From the NCBI RefSeq assembly GCF_016427505.1, contig NZ_JAELXS010000001.1, forward strand, positions 620,001 through 684,000: a DNA stretch of 64,000 nucleotides, read 5' to 3'. Positions 8,981-17,218 of the stretch are shown here, piece by piece. A program made the position numbers and the translations under genes. Numbering within the stretch: position 1 is the first letter of the stretch; each line of letters opens with the position of its first letter. The notes beneath the pieces are model-generated. The model was not told where the DNA came from and ran no database searches. It saw only the letters and a list, made by a program, of their open reading frames with translations. The DNA comes from Sphingomonas mollis. GTDB taxonomy: Bacteria > Pseudomonadota > Alphaproteobacteria > Sphingomonadales > Sphingomonadaceae.

Positions 8981-9370
8981 TCACTTGGCGCCTTCCGCCT
9001 TCAGATAGGCGATGATGGCCGCGCGCTTGGCCGGATCGGGAGTCGAGATCGGCATGCGCGTGCCGGGGACCTTCTTCGATGGCGCCGCAAGATACTCGTC
9101 CAGCGTCTTTTCGTCCCAGCGCAGCTTCGACGCCTTCAATGCGGGCGAGTAATTGAAACCGGGTGCGGAGGCGGCTGCGCGACCGACCACGCCGTACAAA
9201 TTAGGGCCGATCCCATTCTTTCCGCCCTTCGGTACGGTATGGCAGGCGCGGCAGGCAGCGAAGGCGGGTGGCGCGGCGGCGGGCGCGGTCTGCGCAATGG
9301 TCGGCGCGGCTACGGCGACCATCGTCGCCGCAGCGGCGCTGCCGATGGCCAGGCATAGAACGAGCTTCAT
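8981..9370 (-). CDS. Small exported mono-heme cytochrome c
   Basis: 129 residues from ATG 9370, which overlaps the oxidoreductase stop (ATGA) and has the ribosome site GGAGAG. A signal peptide ends near APTIAQ. The single heme site CRACH and the downstream methionine ligand in GTRMPIS mark a class I cytochrome c of the c550/c552 type (GIGPNLYGVVGR is typical). The longer frame to 9682 is spurious. As the only cytochrome in the operon it is the natural electron acceptor for the GMC/subunit-3 dehydrogenase, passing electrons to the respiratory chain. It is much smaller than the tri-heme subunits known from FAD glucose dehydrogenases. Confidence 0.9.
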   Translation of the reverse strand: MKLVLCLAIGSAAAATMVAVAAPTIAQTAPAAAPPAFAACRACHTVPKGGKNGIGPNLYGVVGRAAASAPGFNYSPALKASKLRWDEKTLDEYLAAPSKKVPGTRMPISTPDPAKRAAIIAYLKAEGAK

Positions 9371-10509
9371 GCATTCTCTCCAGAATCGATCATGGTCCAT
9401 TTTTTGTCGGACCCGGCATTTTCTATCACGGCCTCGATGAACCGCATCGTACGGAGGCCATCGACGACGCCCGGAAACGAGCGATCGTTGCTGCCGCGGA
9501 TGGCCGCTGCAAAAGCGCGATAGAGGTTCGCAAACGCCTCGATATAGCCCTCGGGATGACCCGCCGGCGTCCGCAGAAGCGCGGTAGCACCATCGTGCAG
9601 CCCCGGTCCGCCCGCCCGCACGATCTCGGTCGGGCGATCGAGCCATCGGAGCATGAGCGTGTTCGGTTCCATCTGCGCCCATTCCAGGCCGCCGCGCTCG
9701 CCATGGATACGCAGCTTGAGGCCGTTTTCCTCGCCGGCCGCGACCTGACTGGCCTTCAACGTTCCGCGAGCGCCACCGGCAAAGCGCAGCAGGGCGCTGA
9801 CATCGTCGTCGAGCCGCCGGCCCGGTACATGCGTGGCGACGTCCGCCGATACCGACTGCACGCGTAATCCGGATACATGTTCGGCAAGCTGAAAGGCATG
9901 CGTCCCGATATCACCGAGGCAGCCGCCGATACCGGCACGGGCGGGGTCCGTCCGCCATTCGGCCTGCTTGTTGCCATCGGTGTCGATCGGCAGGCTGAGC
10001 CAGCCTTGCAGATATTCGACCTGAACGAGCCTGATCTTGCCGAGATCACCGCGCGCGATCCTGACTCGGGCCTCCTCGATTAACGGATAGCCGCTATAGG
10101 TGAAGGCGAGGGCGAAGCGTTGTCCGCTTGCCCGGGCCGCCTTTGCGATCGCCTCGGCCTCGGTTACGCTCATCGCCATCGGCTTTTCGCAGAATACGTG
10201 GAAGCCGGCGTTCAGCGCCGCGATCGCCATCGGCGCATGCAGATAGTTGGGCGTCACGATCGCCACCGCATCGATGCGCTGATCGGCCGACACTGCTTGT
10301 TCCCGTGCGATCATCGTATCGAGCGACGGATAGACCCGTTGAGAGTCCAGCCCCAGCGATTCCCCGGTTCGCTCGTTGCGGCTAGCGTCGGTGCTGAAGG
10401 CGCCGGCCACCAACTGCCAGTCGCCGTCCAGCGCCGCGGCCATCCGGTGGACCGCGCCGATGAAGGCGCCTTCGCCGCCACCGACCATGCCGAGCCGCAG
10501 CCGGGTCAT
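9367..10509 (-). CDS. Gfo/Idh/MocA family NAD(P)-dependent oxidoreductase
   Basis: 380 residues with no signal peptide, so cytosolic. An N-terminal Rossmann fold (GMVGGGEG) is followed by the family motif CEKPMA at residues 107-112 (catalytic Lys109) and by the Asp200/His204 pair in [10 protein letters not shown]. These enzymes interconvert hydroxyl and keto groups on sugars or inositols. In this operon the likely job is reducing an imported 3-keto-sugar, or a related oxidised sugar, back to a sugar that can enter metabolism. It overlaps both neighbours by ATGA: the TIM-barrel gene upstream at 10506 and the cytochrome gene downstream at 9370. Confidence 0.9.
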   Translation of the reverse strand: MTRLRLGMVGGGEGAFIGAVHRMAAALDGDWQLVAGAFSTDASRNERTGESLGLDSQRVYPSLDTMIAREQAVSADQRIDAVAIVTPNYLHAPMAIAALNAGFHVFCEKPMAMSVTEAEAIAKAARASGQRFALAFTYSGYPLIEEARVRIARGDLGKIRLVQVEYLQGWLSLPIDTDGNKQAEWRTDPARAGIGGCLGDIGTHAFQLAEHVSGLRVQSVSADVATHVPGRRLDDDVSALLRFAGGARGTLKASQVAAGEENGLKLRIHGERGGLEWAQMEPNTLMLRWLDRPTEIVRAGGPGLHDGATALLRTPAGHPEGYIEAFANLYRAFAAAIRGSNDRSFPGVVDGLRTMRFIEAVIENAGSDKKWTMIDSGENA

Positions 10510-11570
10510 GACGGCTCCTTCGACAGGCCGAGCAGCGAGCGGATCGCCGCACGATCGACGCCGCTGGCCGCGAAGTCGTCGAATGGACGCTCGGTCAAAC
10601 GGATCATGTGGTCGCGGATGAACGGCGCGCCCTCACGTGCGCCATCTTCGGATCGCTTCAGCGCACACTCCCATTCGAGCACCGCCCAGCCGTCATAGCC
10701 ATATTGCGCCATCTTGCTGAAGATCGATGAAAAATCGACCTGCCCGTCGCCCAGCGAGCGGAAACGACCGGCGCGATCCACCCAGTTCTCGTACCCGCCA
10801 TAGACACCCGAGCGCCCGGTCGGATTGAACTCCGCATCCTTGACGTGAAAGCACGAAATCCGGTCGTGATAGCGATCGATGAAATCGAGATAGTCGAGCT
10901 GCTGCAATACGAAGTGCGACGGATCGAACAACAGGCGCGCGCGGGGATGGTGATCGACCGCGGCGAGGAAGCGTTCCCATGACGCGCCGTCGTGCAGGTC
11001 TTCGCCCGCGTGAATCTCGAACGCGCAATCGACACCCTCCGCTTCGAAGACATCGAGGATCGGTATCCAGCGGCGGGCGAGTTCGGCAAACGCCTCCTCG
11101 ACCAGTCCGGCCGGCCGCTGCGGCCACGGATAGACATAGGGCCAAGCCAGCGCGCCCGAGAAAGTGGCATGCGCCGACAGCCCCAGATTGGCGCTCGCCT
11201 TCGCGGCCAGTTTGACCTGCTCCACCGCCCAGGCCTGACGCTCGGCAGGTTTGCCATGCACTTCGGGTGGGGCGAAGCCATCGAACAGCGTGTCATAGGC
11301 GGGATGGACGGCGACCAACTGGCCCTGAAGATGCGTGGACAGTTCGGTGACTTCGATGCCGTGCTTGGCGAGCGTCCCTCTCAGGTCGTCGCAATAGGTC
11401 TTGCTCCCGGCGGCGAGTGCCAGGTCGATCAATTGCGTGTTGCAGGGTATCTGCACGCCGACATAACCCAGTCCCGCCGCCCATTCGGCGAGATGTTCCA
11501 AGGTGTCGAATGGTGCCGTGTCACCCATGAATTGGGCGAGGAAAATGCCCGGTCCCTTCATCGCCTTCAT
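10506..11570 (-). CDS. Cytosolic sugar phosphate isomerase/epimerase-like TIM-barrel protein (TIM3)
   Basis: 354 residues from ATG 11570, chosen because it overlaps the permease stop (ATGA) and has the strong ribosome site AAGGAGG. The frame to 11654 lacks such support. There is no signal peptide, unlike the other two barrels of the operon. Metal-site motifs are visible in FEIHAGED, LLFDPSHFVLQQ, CFHVKDAEF and VLEWECAL. Family members act as isomerases, epimerases or lyases on sugars and keto-sugars. Placement between the permease and the Gfo/Idh/MocA enzyme suggests it handles the imported sugar inside the cell. Confidence 0.84.
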   Translation of the reverse strand: MKAMKGPGIFLAQFMGDTAPFDTLEHLAEWAAGLGYVGVQIPCNTQLIDLALAAGSKTYCDDLRGTLAKHGIEVTELSTHLQGQLVAVHPAYDTLFDGFAPPEVHGKPAERQAWAVEQVKLAAKASANLGLSAHATFSGALAWPYVYPWPQRPAGLVEEAFAELARRWIPILDVFEAEGVDCAFEIHAGEDLHDGASWERFLAAVDHHPRARLLFDPSHFVLQQLDYLDFIDRYHDRISCFHVKDAEFNPTGRSGVYGGYENWVDRAGRFRSLGDGQVDFSSIFSKMAQYGYDGWAVLEWECALKRSEDGAREGAPFIRDHMIRLTERPFDDFAASGVDRAAIRSLLGLSKEPS

Positions 11571-12814
11571 GCGGCGGCCTCCTTCCTGGTGTCGCGAAAG
11601 GTGAACTGGAACAGGATCGCGATTAGCGCGGCGGCGATCGCCGGATACCACCACATCTGCTGCCAGTCGGCGATGCTCGGCGTAGCCGGCAACTGCGCAT
11701 ACAAAAGCGCGCCGATCTGCGACCCGAGCAACATGCCGACGCCATAGGTGAACAACGTCAGCATCCCCTGTGCCTGCGCGTTCACCCCCTTCGGCGTCGC
11801 GATGGTGCCGGTGTAGATCGCGCCGGCCACGAAGAAGAAGTCGTAGCAGACACCATGCAGGGCGACGCCGAGATAGACCGCCCAGATCGATGAGCCGCCA
11901 TCACCGATCGCGAACAGTGCATAGCGCAGCGCCCAGGCGGCCATGCCGACCAGCAGCAATGGCTTCACCCCGAACCGCCGGTAGAGCCACGGCATCGAGA
12001 ACATGAAGACCAGTTCGGACATCTGCCCGATCGCCAGCGTTCCGCCGACATTCACGATGCCGGTCGCGCCGACATAGGGCGAGGCATAGGCGTAGTACAT
12101 CGCCAGCGGGATCGAGATCAGCGTCGCGCAAGTGATGAAGATCATGAACGAACGCTGCTTCAGCAGGCTGAACGCCTCGACGCAGAAGACCTGCCGGACC
12201 ACGCTTTCATCGCGCGGTGCGTCGGGTTCGACGTTGGGCAGCGTGAAGCTGTACAGTCCTAGGGCGATCGACACGACCGCCGAGATCGTGAAGATCTGCG
12301 GGCTGGCGGACAGGCCGGCCCAGCCGACGATCAGGCCGGCGGCGATCCAGCCCAGCGTGCCGAACGCGCGTACGAAGGGAAACCGGTCGGTCCGATCGCC
12401 GAGGCTCTTCAGCGCGATCGTGTTGGCGAGCCCGACTGTCGGCATATACAGGATCATGTAGCCGAGCAGCACCCAGACGAGGGTGTCGCCGCGCTCCGGC
12501 GTCACCAGCGATGGCAGCACGAACAGGATGGCGCCGCCGATCAGATGCAGGATCACCATCAGCATGCGCGGGCTGACATATCGGGCGGCGGCCATGCCCA
12601 GCAGGAACGATCCGACGATCGAGGCGATCGGCCCGACCGAAAAGGCGTTGCCGATCAGGTTGCCGATACCGACCGTCTGCATCACCAGACCCAGCGTGAC
12701 GGTCCACGCGCCCCACACGAAGAACTGCATGAACATCAGCGCGCTGAGACGCCCAGTCAGCAATCCGTCCGCCGGACGTCCGACGCCCTGCAATGCACCT
12801 TCGGCAGTGGCCAT
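11567..12814 (-). CDS. MFS permease of the nucleoside/sugar:H+ symporter (NupG-like) type
   Basis: 415 residues and first gene of the operon. The start at ATG 12814 has the ribosome site GGAGAGG 8 bp upstream; the upstream extension to 12931 would run through the operator and is rejected. About twelve hydrophobic segments are present, opening with LSALMFMQFFVWGAWTVTLG, a signature of the NupG/XapB nucleoside symporter branch. Genes of this branch in sugar operons of Bacteroidetes and Proteobacteria often carry sugars. It probably imports the 3-keto-sugar or glycoside released in the periplasm. Transcription is likely controlled by the divergent LacI protein. Confidence 0.86.
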   Translation of the reverse strand: MATAEGALQGVGRPADGLLTGRLSALMFMQFFVWGAWTVTLGLVMQTVGIGNLIGNAFSVGPIASIVGSFLLGMAAARYVSPRMLMVILHLIGGAILFVLPSLVTPERGDTLVWVLLGYMILYMPTVGLANTIALKSLGDRTDRFPFVRAFGTLGWIAAGLIVGWAGLSASPQIFTISAVVSIALGLYSFTLPNVEPDAPRDESVVRQVFCVEAFSLLKQRSFMIFITCATLISIPLAMYYAYASPYVGATGIVNVGGTLAIGQMSELVFMFSMPWLYRRFGVKPLLLVGMAAWALRYALFAIGDGGSSIWAVYLGVALHGVCYDFFFVAGAIYTGTIATPKGVNAQAQGMLTLFTYGVGMLLGSQIGALLYAQLPATPSIADWQQMWWYPAIAAALIAILFQFTFRDTRKEAAA

Positions 12815-12877
12815 GCGCCAACCTCTCCTCACGCAGTTTCTTCTGCTTCTTCGTGCATAGGCTAGGCACGGTCGGTG

Positions 12878-12899
12878 GCGATGTAAAGGATTACATCGC
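12878..12899. promoter_or_regulatory. Perfect palindromic operator for the divergent LacI regulator
   Basis: A 22-bp site made of two exact 9-bp arms, GCGATGTAA and TTACATCGC, separated by AGGA. It lies 63 bp upstream of the permease start and 41 bp upstream of the lacI-type start, where a shared divergent operator is expected. The arm length and symmetry fit LacI-family sites, although the centre is wider than the usual CG core. That this regulator binds it is inference. Confidence 0.7.
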
Positions 12900-12940
12900 T
12901 CGCTATCGACAACCGCCGCAACTCGATACATGACAGGGCG

Positions 12941-14056
12941 ATGACGACGATCATCGACGTCGCGGCGTTGGCCGGCGTGTCCACGGCGACGGTATCACGG
13001 GTGTTGTCGAGACCCGAACGCGTGGCGCAGCATACGCGGGAGCGGGTGTTGGCGGTCGTCCGGACGCTGGGTTATGCGCCCAATATCGCGGCGCGAAGCC
13101 TGCGTACGCTCAGGGCCGCCAAGATCTTGCTGACGGTGCCCGATATCTCCAATCCGTTTTTCGCGAGCGTGATCCGCGGCGCGGAAGAAGCGGCGCGCGA
13201 TGCGGGCTATGCCGTCGTGGTCGGCGATACCCGGCACGATCCGGAGGTCGAGGATCAATACGCCGAAATGCTGTCCCGGCGAGAGGTCGATGGCCTGATC
13301 TTCCTGGGCCACCGTCTGCCGGCAAGTCTGAAACCGCTCTTGTCACGGGATGGCGCGGCGGCACCGATCGTCAACGGGTGCGAATACAGCCCGGATATCG
13401 GCGTTCCCAGCGTGCATATCGATAACGCGGCCGCCAGCAGCGACGCCGTCGAGCATCTGGTCGCCCTGGGTCACCGCGATATTGGAATCATCACCGGACC
13501 GACGATCAGTCCGATCAGTCGCGATCGTCTGGCCGGGGCGATGGCGGCGGCCGAACGGCACGGGTTGGCGGATCACCTGCATCTTTGCATTGGCGATTAC
13601 TCGGCGGCGTCAGCCTTCATTCAGGCCACCGAATTGATTGCCCGGCGCGGTCCCGGCGCGGTTACCGCCATTTTCTGTTTCAGCGACGAAATGGCGCTGG
13701 GCGCGATCAGTGCGATCGCCGAGGCGGGTCTGTCTTGCCCCGACGATATCTCGGTGATCGGCTTCGACGATCTGCCGTTTGCCCGCTTCTTCCAGCCAGC
13801 GTTGACGACAATCGCTCAGCCCAAGGGGATGATCGGCCGCCGTGCGGTCGAACTGCTGGTCGACATCCTGCGCGATGTCGATAGCCCGACCCGGCACGTC
13901 ACGCTGCACCATGAACTCATCATCCGCGACAGCACCGCGGCACCGGCTCAAGATTCTAGCGGATCGATGGCCGGCGACGTTCTCGATGGGCGAAAGGTGA
14001 TGATGGCAGGCGAGACACATATACCTGCCGTTTCCGGAAGATATCGCAATCGATAG
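12941..14056 (+). CDS. LacI family transcriptional regulator
   Basis: 371 residues. The N-terminal helix-turn-helix (TIIDVAALAGVSTATVSRVL, residues 3-22) and the hinge region (APNIAARSLRT) are classic for the LacI/GalR family. The periplasmic-binding-protein-like effector domain follows (LTVPDISNPFFASVI, HIDNAAASSDAVEHLVALGH, SVIGFDDLPFARFF). It is divergent from the nine-gene operon and most likely represses it through the palindrome between them. The inducer is unknown, presumably a sugar or glycoside of the pathway. The C-terminal 35 residues beyond HHELIIRDS are an unusual tail. Confidence 0.94.
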   Translation: MTTIIDVAALAGVSTATVSRVLSRPERVAQHTRERVLAVVRTLGYAPNIAARSLRTLRAAKILLTVPDISNPFFASVIRGAEEAARDAGYAVVVGDTRHDPEVEDQYAEMLSRREVDGLIFLGHRLPASLKPLLSRDGAAAPIVNGCEYSPDIGVPSVHIDNAAASSDAVEHLVALGHRDIGIITGPTISPISRDRLAGAMAAAERHGLADHLHLCIGDYSAASAFIQATELIARRGPGAVTAIFCFSDEMALGAISAIAEAGLSCPDDISVIGFDDLPFARFFQPALTTIAQPKGMIGRRAVELLVDILRDVDSPTRHVTLHHELIIRDSTAAPAQDSSGSMAGDVLDGRKVMMAGETHIPAVSGRYRNR

Positions 14057-14089
14057 AAATGGGCGAAGGACAACCCGATGGCTAACGCC

Positions 14090-14383
14090 CTAGTCGAGCA
14101 ATCCGGCTCGTGCCGCGTTCGCCGCGATCAATGGTGTAGCAAACTCGATAGACCATGTGGCGATGGTGGCATTCCGCAAACTTGCGGCCTGTCGATCCAC
14201 ATTGGCCACCACGTCATCGGCAAAACCGTAACGACCCGCTGCTCCCGTTCCGCAGGACGAGGAGAGGATGCCGTCCGACACGGGTGATGCGAAGAACGGT
14301 TGCGGGACATCGACCGGCGCGGCCGTGGCCGTCGTTCCGACGAACAACGTCGCGATCGATGCAAAAGCCAGAACAAGGCGCAT
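14090..14383 (-). CDS. Small exported protein of unknown function
   Basis: 97 residues from ATG 14383, preceded by AAAGGGAA. A Sec signal peptide (MRLVLAFASIATLF to TATAA) is followed by a short mature part beginning PVDVPQPFFASPVSDGILSS, with a single cysteine in SCGTG. I do not recognise a family. It lies between the LacI gene and the large hydrolase, antisense to the untranslated upstream part of the latter. The good ribosome site and clean signal peptide argue that it is real. No function can be assigned. Confidence 0.6.
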   Translation of the reverse strand: MRLVLAFASIATLFVGTTATAAPVDVPQPFFASPVSDGILSSSCGTGAAGRYGFADDVVANVDRQAASLRNATIATWSIEFATPLIAANAARAGLLD

Positions 14384-14528
14384 GACGCTGTTCCCTTTCA
14401 CTGTTGCCCACTCGATCAGGATAGCGATCGATCCATGTTTCTGTTCCATGATGCCGGCAGCGCTGACGCGGCGAGCACTATACGCCCCATCCCACCCATC
14501 GTATGAAGATGCGGGAGCAGGTGAACAG

Positions 14529-17075
14529 ATGTTGCGTCACGTCGTCGTCATCGCATCATGTATCGGGGCGTTATCGACCGTGGTCGCCGGTGCGCGCGAA
14601 GCACCGCGTTATCAGCAGGATGTCACCGGCTTCGTCTCGGCAAAGGGCGAGCGGGCATTGGTCATGGGCTATCCCGACGGTCTCGAAATCTGGGCATGGC
14701 CGCTGCAACTGGCGAGCGATTATCGTCTCCGCTTCCGGGTTGCCGGCGTCGTCGATCCGATCGATGCCGGACCGTTGTTGCGAAGCGTCGAGCGCACGCC
14801 GGCCGAGGTGGTGCGGACCTATGTCGGGGCTACCTTCGTCGTCCGCGAACGGCTGTTCGTTCCGCGCCGTCAGGCAGGCACGATCCTGCGCTATGAAGTG
14901 GAGGGGCGGCCTGACGTACAAGTGGAAGCCAGTTTCCGACCGTCGCTCAATCTGATGTGGCCGGCGGCGCTTGGCGGGCGATCGGTGGGCTGGGATGCCG
15001 CCCGGTCGGGCTATGTCGAGCGTGAGCCGCTACACGGGTTCAGCGCGACGATCTCGTCGGCCGAGGCAATCGCGCATGACGATCCGGTCAATTATGCACG
15101 CCAACCGGCGGAACGGCTCGCCATGCTATTGGCACCGCGCCCCGACGAGAATGGTCGGCGCCATGCCACCATCGTCTTCGCACTCGACCCGGAAGCGAAA
15201 GTCGATGGCGCGAACATGGTGCGCCAGGGCGAAACCGCCGCACGGGTGGAGGCCAAGGCTCATGTCGCCGCGGTGCTCGACCAGTCGATCGCTGTCGAAA
15301 GCCCCGATCCGGCGGCGGACAAGGCTCTCTTGTCCGCTGTCCTCGCGCTCGATGGCGCCTGGGCTTGTAACGATCGGCTCGGTTGCGGCGCGTTGGCGGG
15401 ATACGGCCTGTCGCGCCCCGATCGGCGGCCGCAATATGCCTGGTTCTTTGCTGGCGACGGATTGGTCGCGATGGAAGGGATGTTGGCCGCCGGCCAGTTC
15501 GAACGCGCGCGTGAAGAACTCGCCTTCGTCACCCGCTATCAGGACCCCAGGACGGGAATGATCTGGCACGAAATGTCCCAGAGTGCCGGTCTGATCGATT
15601 GGGTCGGCAAATATCATTACATGTACGTCCACGTCGATATCACTTTTCAGTATCTGGCGGCGGTGCGGCGCTATGTCGCGACGACGGGCGATGTGGGCTT
15701 CGTGCGCGACAACTGGCGGGCGCTGCTGGCGGCATGGGCTTATTGCATCTCGGTGATCGATCCCGCCACCGGCCTTCCGGGCATTCCGCCGGGCAAGCAG
15801 GGACAAAACGAGCAGGAGGATTTGCGCGACGATATCCGCCTGTCCACCTTGTGGATCGATGCCGCCGACGGTTTTGCCGAGCTCGCCGCCCTTCAGGGAA
15901 ACAACGCGCTGGCGGCGAAGGCACGTTCAGGTGCCGCCCGTGCCCGATCCGCGATCGCAACGAACGGTTGGGACGATGCCAGCGGCTTCTGGTTGTCCGG
16001 CCATCGCCGTGATGGCACGCCCGTCCGAAGCCTGCGCCCCGATGCGATCGGCGTGTTGGGGCAGGGGGTCGTGTCGCCGGAACGCGCCGGCCGACTGCTC
16101 GACCGGATCGCGACGCCTGATTTCATGACCGACTGGGGCGTCCGCAGCCTGTCTGCGAGCGATCCCCATTACGACCCCAACCTGTATTCGGCCGGCAGCG
16201 TCTGGACGCTGGGCAGTGCGACGGTGGCCGAGGCATTCTGGCGCCAGCACCGGCCGCTGAACGCTTGGGCGATATGGCGCGGGATGGCGGCAGGCGATAC
16301 GCTCGACAGCGCGGGCCATCTGCACGAGGTGATGGCGGGCGACCTTTACCACCCCGAATTCGAATCCGTGCCCGAGCAGACATGGTCGTCGGCCGGACTG
16401 TTGCTGGCGGCCATGCGCGGTATGTACGGCCTGGACGTCCACGGTGCCGAGCGCCGCCTGACCTTCGCGCCGCATCTGCCCCCCGAATGGGGCGCCATCA
16501 CATTGCGGAACGTGCGTGTCGGCCGCGACCGGATAACCTTGACCATGCGTCAGGATGCCGAGGGGACGGAACTCGATATCGAGAATCCCGGATCGGCACT
16601 GGCGATCGATTTCGAACCGATGCTGCCACTCGGCGCCGGAATTCGGGGGGCGATGGTCGATGGCAAGCCCGTCGCGGCGAAGCTCGTTTCCGAGGGGCAG
16701 GATCAGCACGCCCGACTGAAGGTCGATGCCATCCCCCACGGCGTTACGCACGTGCGTATCGAACATGCGGGCGGGGTGGGCATCGCCGCTATGTCGACGC
16801 CCATCGCGATCGGCGCCCGTAGTCGCAATCCGATCGTGGCGGGGGTCGCGATGACCGACAATGTGTTGCGTCTCGACGCCTGGACATCGCCGGAAGGCAG
16901 CACCGATTTTCTGCTGACGACGGACCGGGTGCCAGGCCATGTTACGGGCGGGCAGACCCACCCTGCCGGCAAGGGGCGCTACCGTCTGTCCATGTCTGCC
17001 GCCGGTGGAATGGCAGATCGAGCGTCCGGTTACGTCCGTCGCACGGTCACTGTCGAACTGCCGCCATCGCCTTGA
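14529..17075 (+). CDS. Exported (alpha/alpha)6-barrel glycoside-hydrolase-like protein (amylo-1,6-glucosidase-like)
   Basis: 848 residues from ATG 14529, which has the ribosome site GGGAGCAGG and gives a signal peptide (LRHVVVIASCIGALSTVVAG). The frame to 14268 overlaps the small antisense gene and is not credible. After an N-terminal beta-rich region, the middle carries six-hairpin glycosidase features: YAWFFAGDGLVAMEGMLAAG, TGMIWHEMSQSAG and MYVHVDITFQYLAAVRRYV. Glutamates in WHEMSQ and in NEQEDLRDDIR are candidate acid/base residues. A C-terminal beta-sandwich follows (RLTFAPHLPPEWG). It probably removes sugars from a glycoside taken up by the adjacent TonB receptor. The GH family number is uncertain. 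Confidence 0.8.
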   Translation: MLRHVVVIASCIGALSTVVAGAREAPRYQQDVTGFVSAKGERALVMGYPDGLEIWAWPLQLASDYRLRFRVAGVVDPIDAGPLLRSVERTPAEVVRTYVGATFVVRERLFVPRRQAGTILRYEVEGRPDVQVEASFRPSLNLMWPAALGGRSVGWDAARSGYVEREPLHGFSATISSAEAIAHDDPVNYARQPAERLAMLLAPRPDENGRRHATIVFALDPEAKVDGANMVRQGETAARVEAKAHVAAVLDQSIAVESPDPAADKALLSAVLALDGAWACNDRLGCGALAGYGLSRPDRRPQYAWFFAGDGLVAMEGMLAAGQFERAREELAFVTRYQDPRTGMIWHEMSQSAGLIDWVGKYHYMYVHVDITFQYLAAVRRYVATTGDVGFVRDNWRALLAAWAYCISVIDPATGLPGIPPGKQGQNEQEDLRDDIRLSTLWIDAADGFAELAALQGNNALAAKARSGAARARSAIATNGWDDASGFWLSGHRRDGTPVRSLRPDAIGVLGQGVVSPERAGRLLDRIATPDFMTDWGVRSLSASDPHYDPNLYSAGSVWTLGSATVAEAFWRQHRPLNAWAIWRGMAAGDTLDSAGHLHEVMAGDLYHPEFESVPEQTWSSAGLLLAAMRGMYGLDVHGAERRLTFAPHLPPEWGAITLRNVRVGRDRITLTMRQDAEGTELDIENPGSALAIDFEPMLPLGAGIRGAMVDGKPVAAKLVSEGQDQHARLKVDAIPHGVTHVRIEHAGGVGIAAMSTPIAIGARSRNPIVAGVAMTDNVLRLDAWTSPEGSTDFLLTTDRVPGHVTGGQTHPAGKGRYRLSMSAAGGMADRASGYVRRTVTVELPPSP

Positions 17076-17139
17076 GGCAAACTAGTGCGGTGAATCTGCC
17101 ACAGTCGGTAACAAAGGCTCGAATGAAGGGTGAGTGACG

Positions 17140-17168
17140 TTGTCGGTTATCTGAATGATCTGTAAACA
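17140..17168 (+). promoter_or_regulatory. Candidate promoter of the TonB receptor gene
   Basis: TTGTCG (17140-17145) and TAAACA (17163-17168) are separated by 17 bp, a plausible sigma-70-type promoter 50 bp before the receptor start. A partly self-complementary stretch with AACGGTTTT and AAAACCGGT lies between it and the ribosome site. Confidence 0.4.
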
Positions 17169-17218
17169 TCGTCCCAACGGTTTTCGAAGAAAAACCGGTA
17201 CGTTGGAGAGGATTACTG

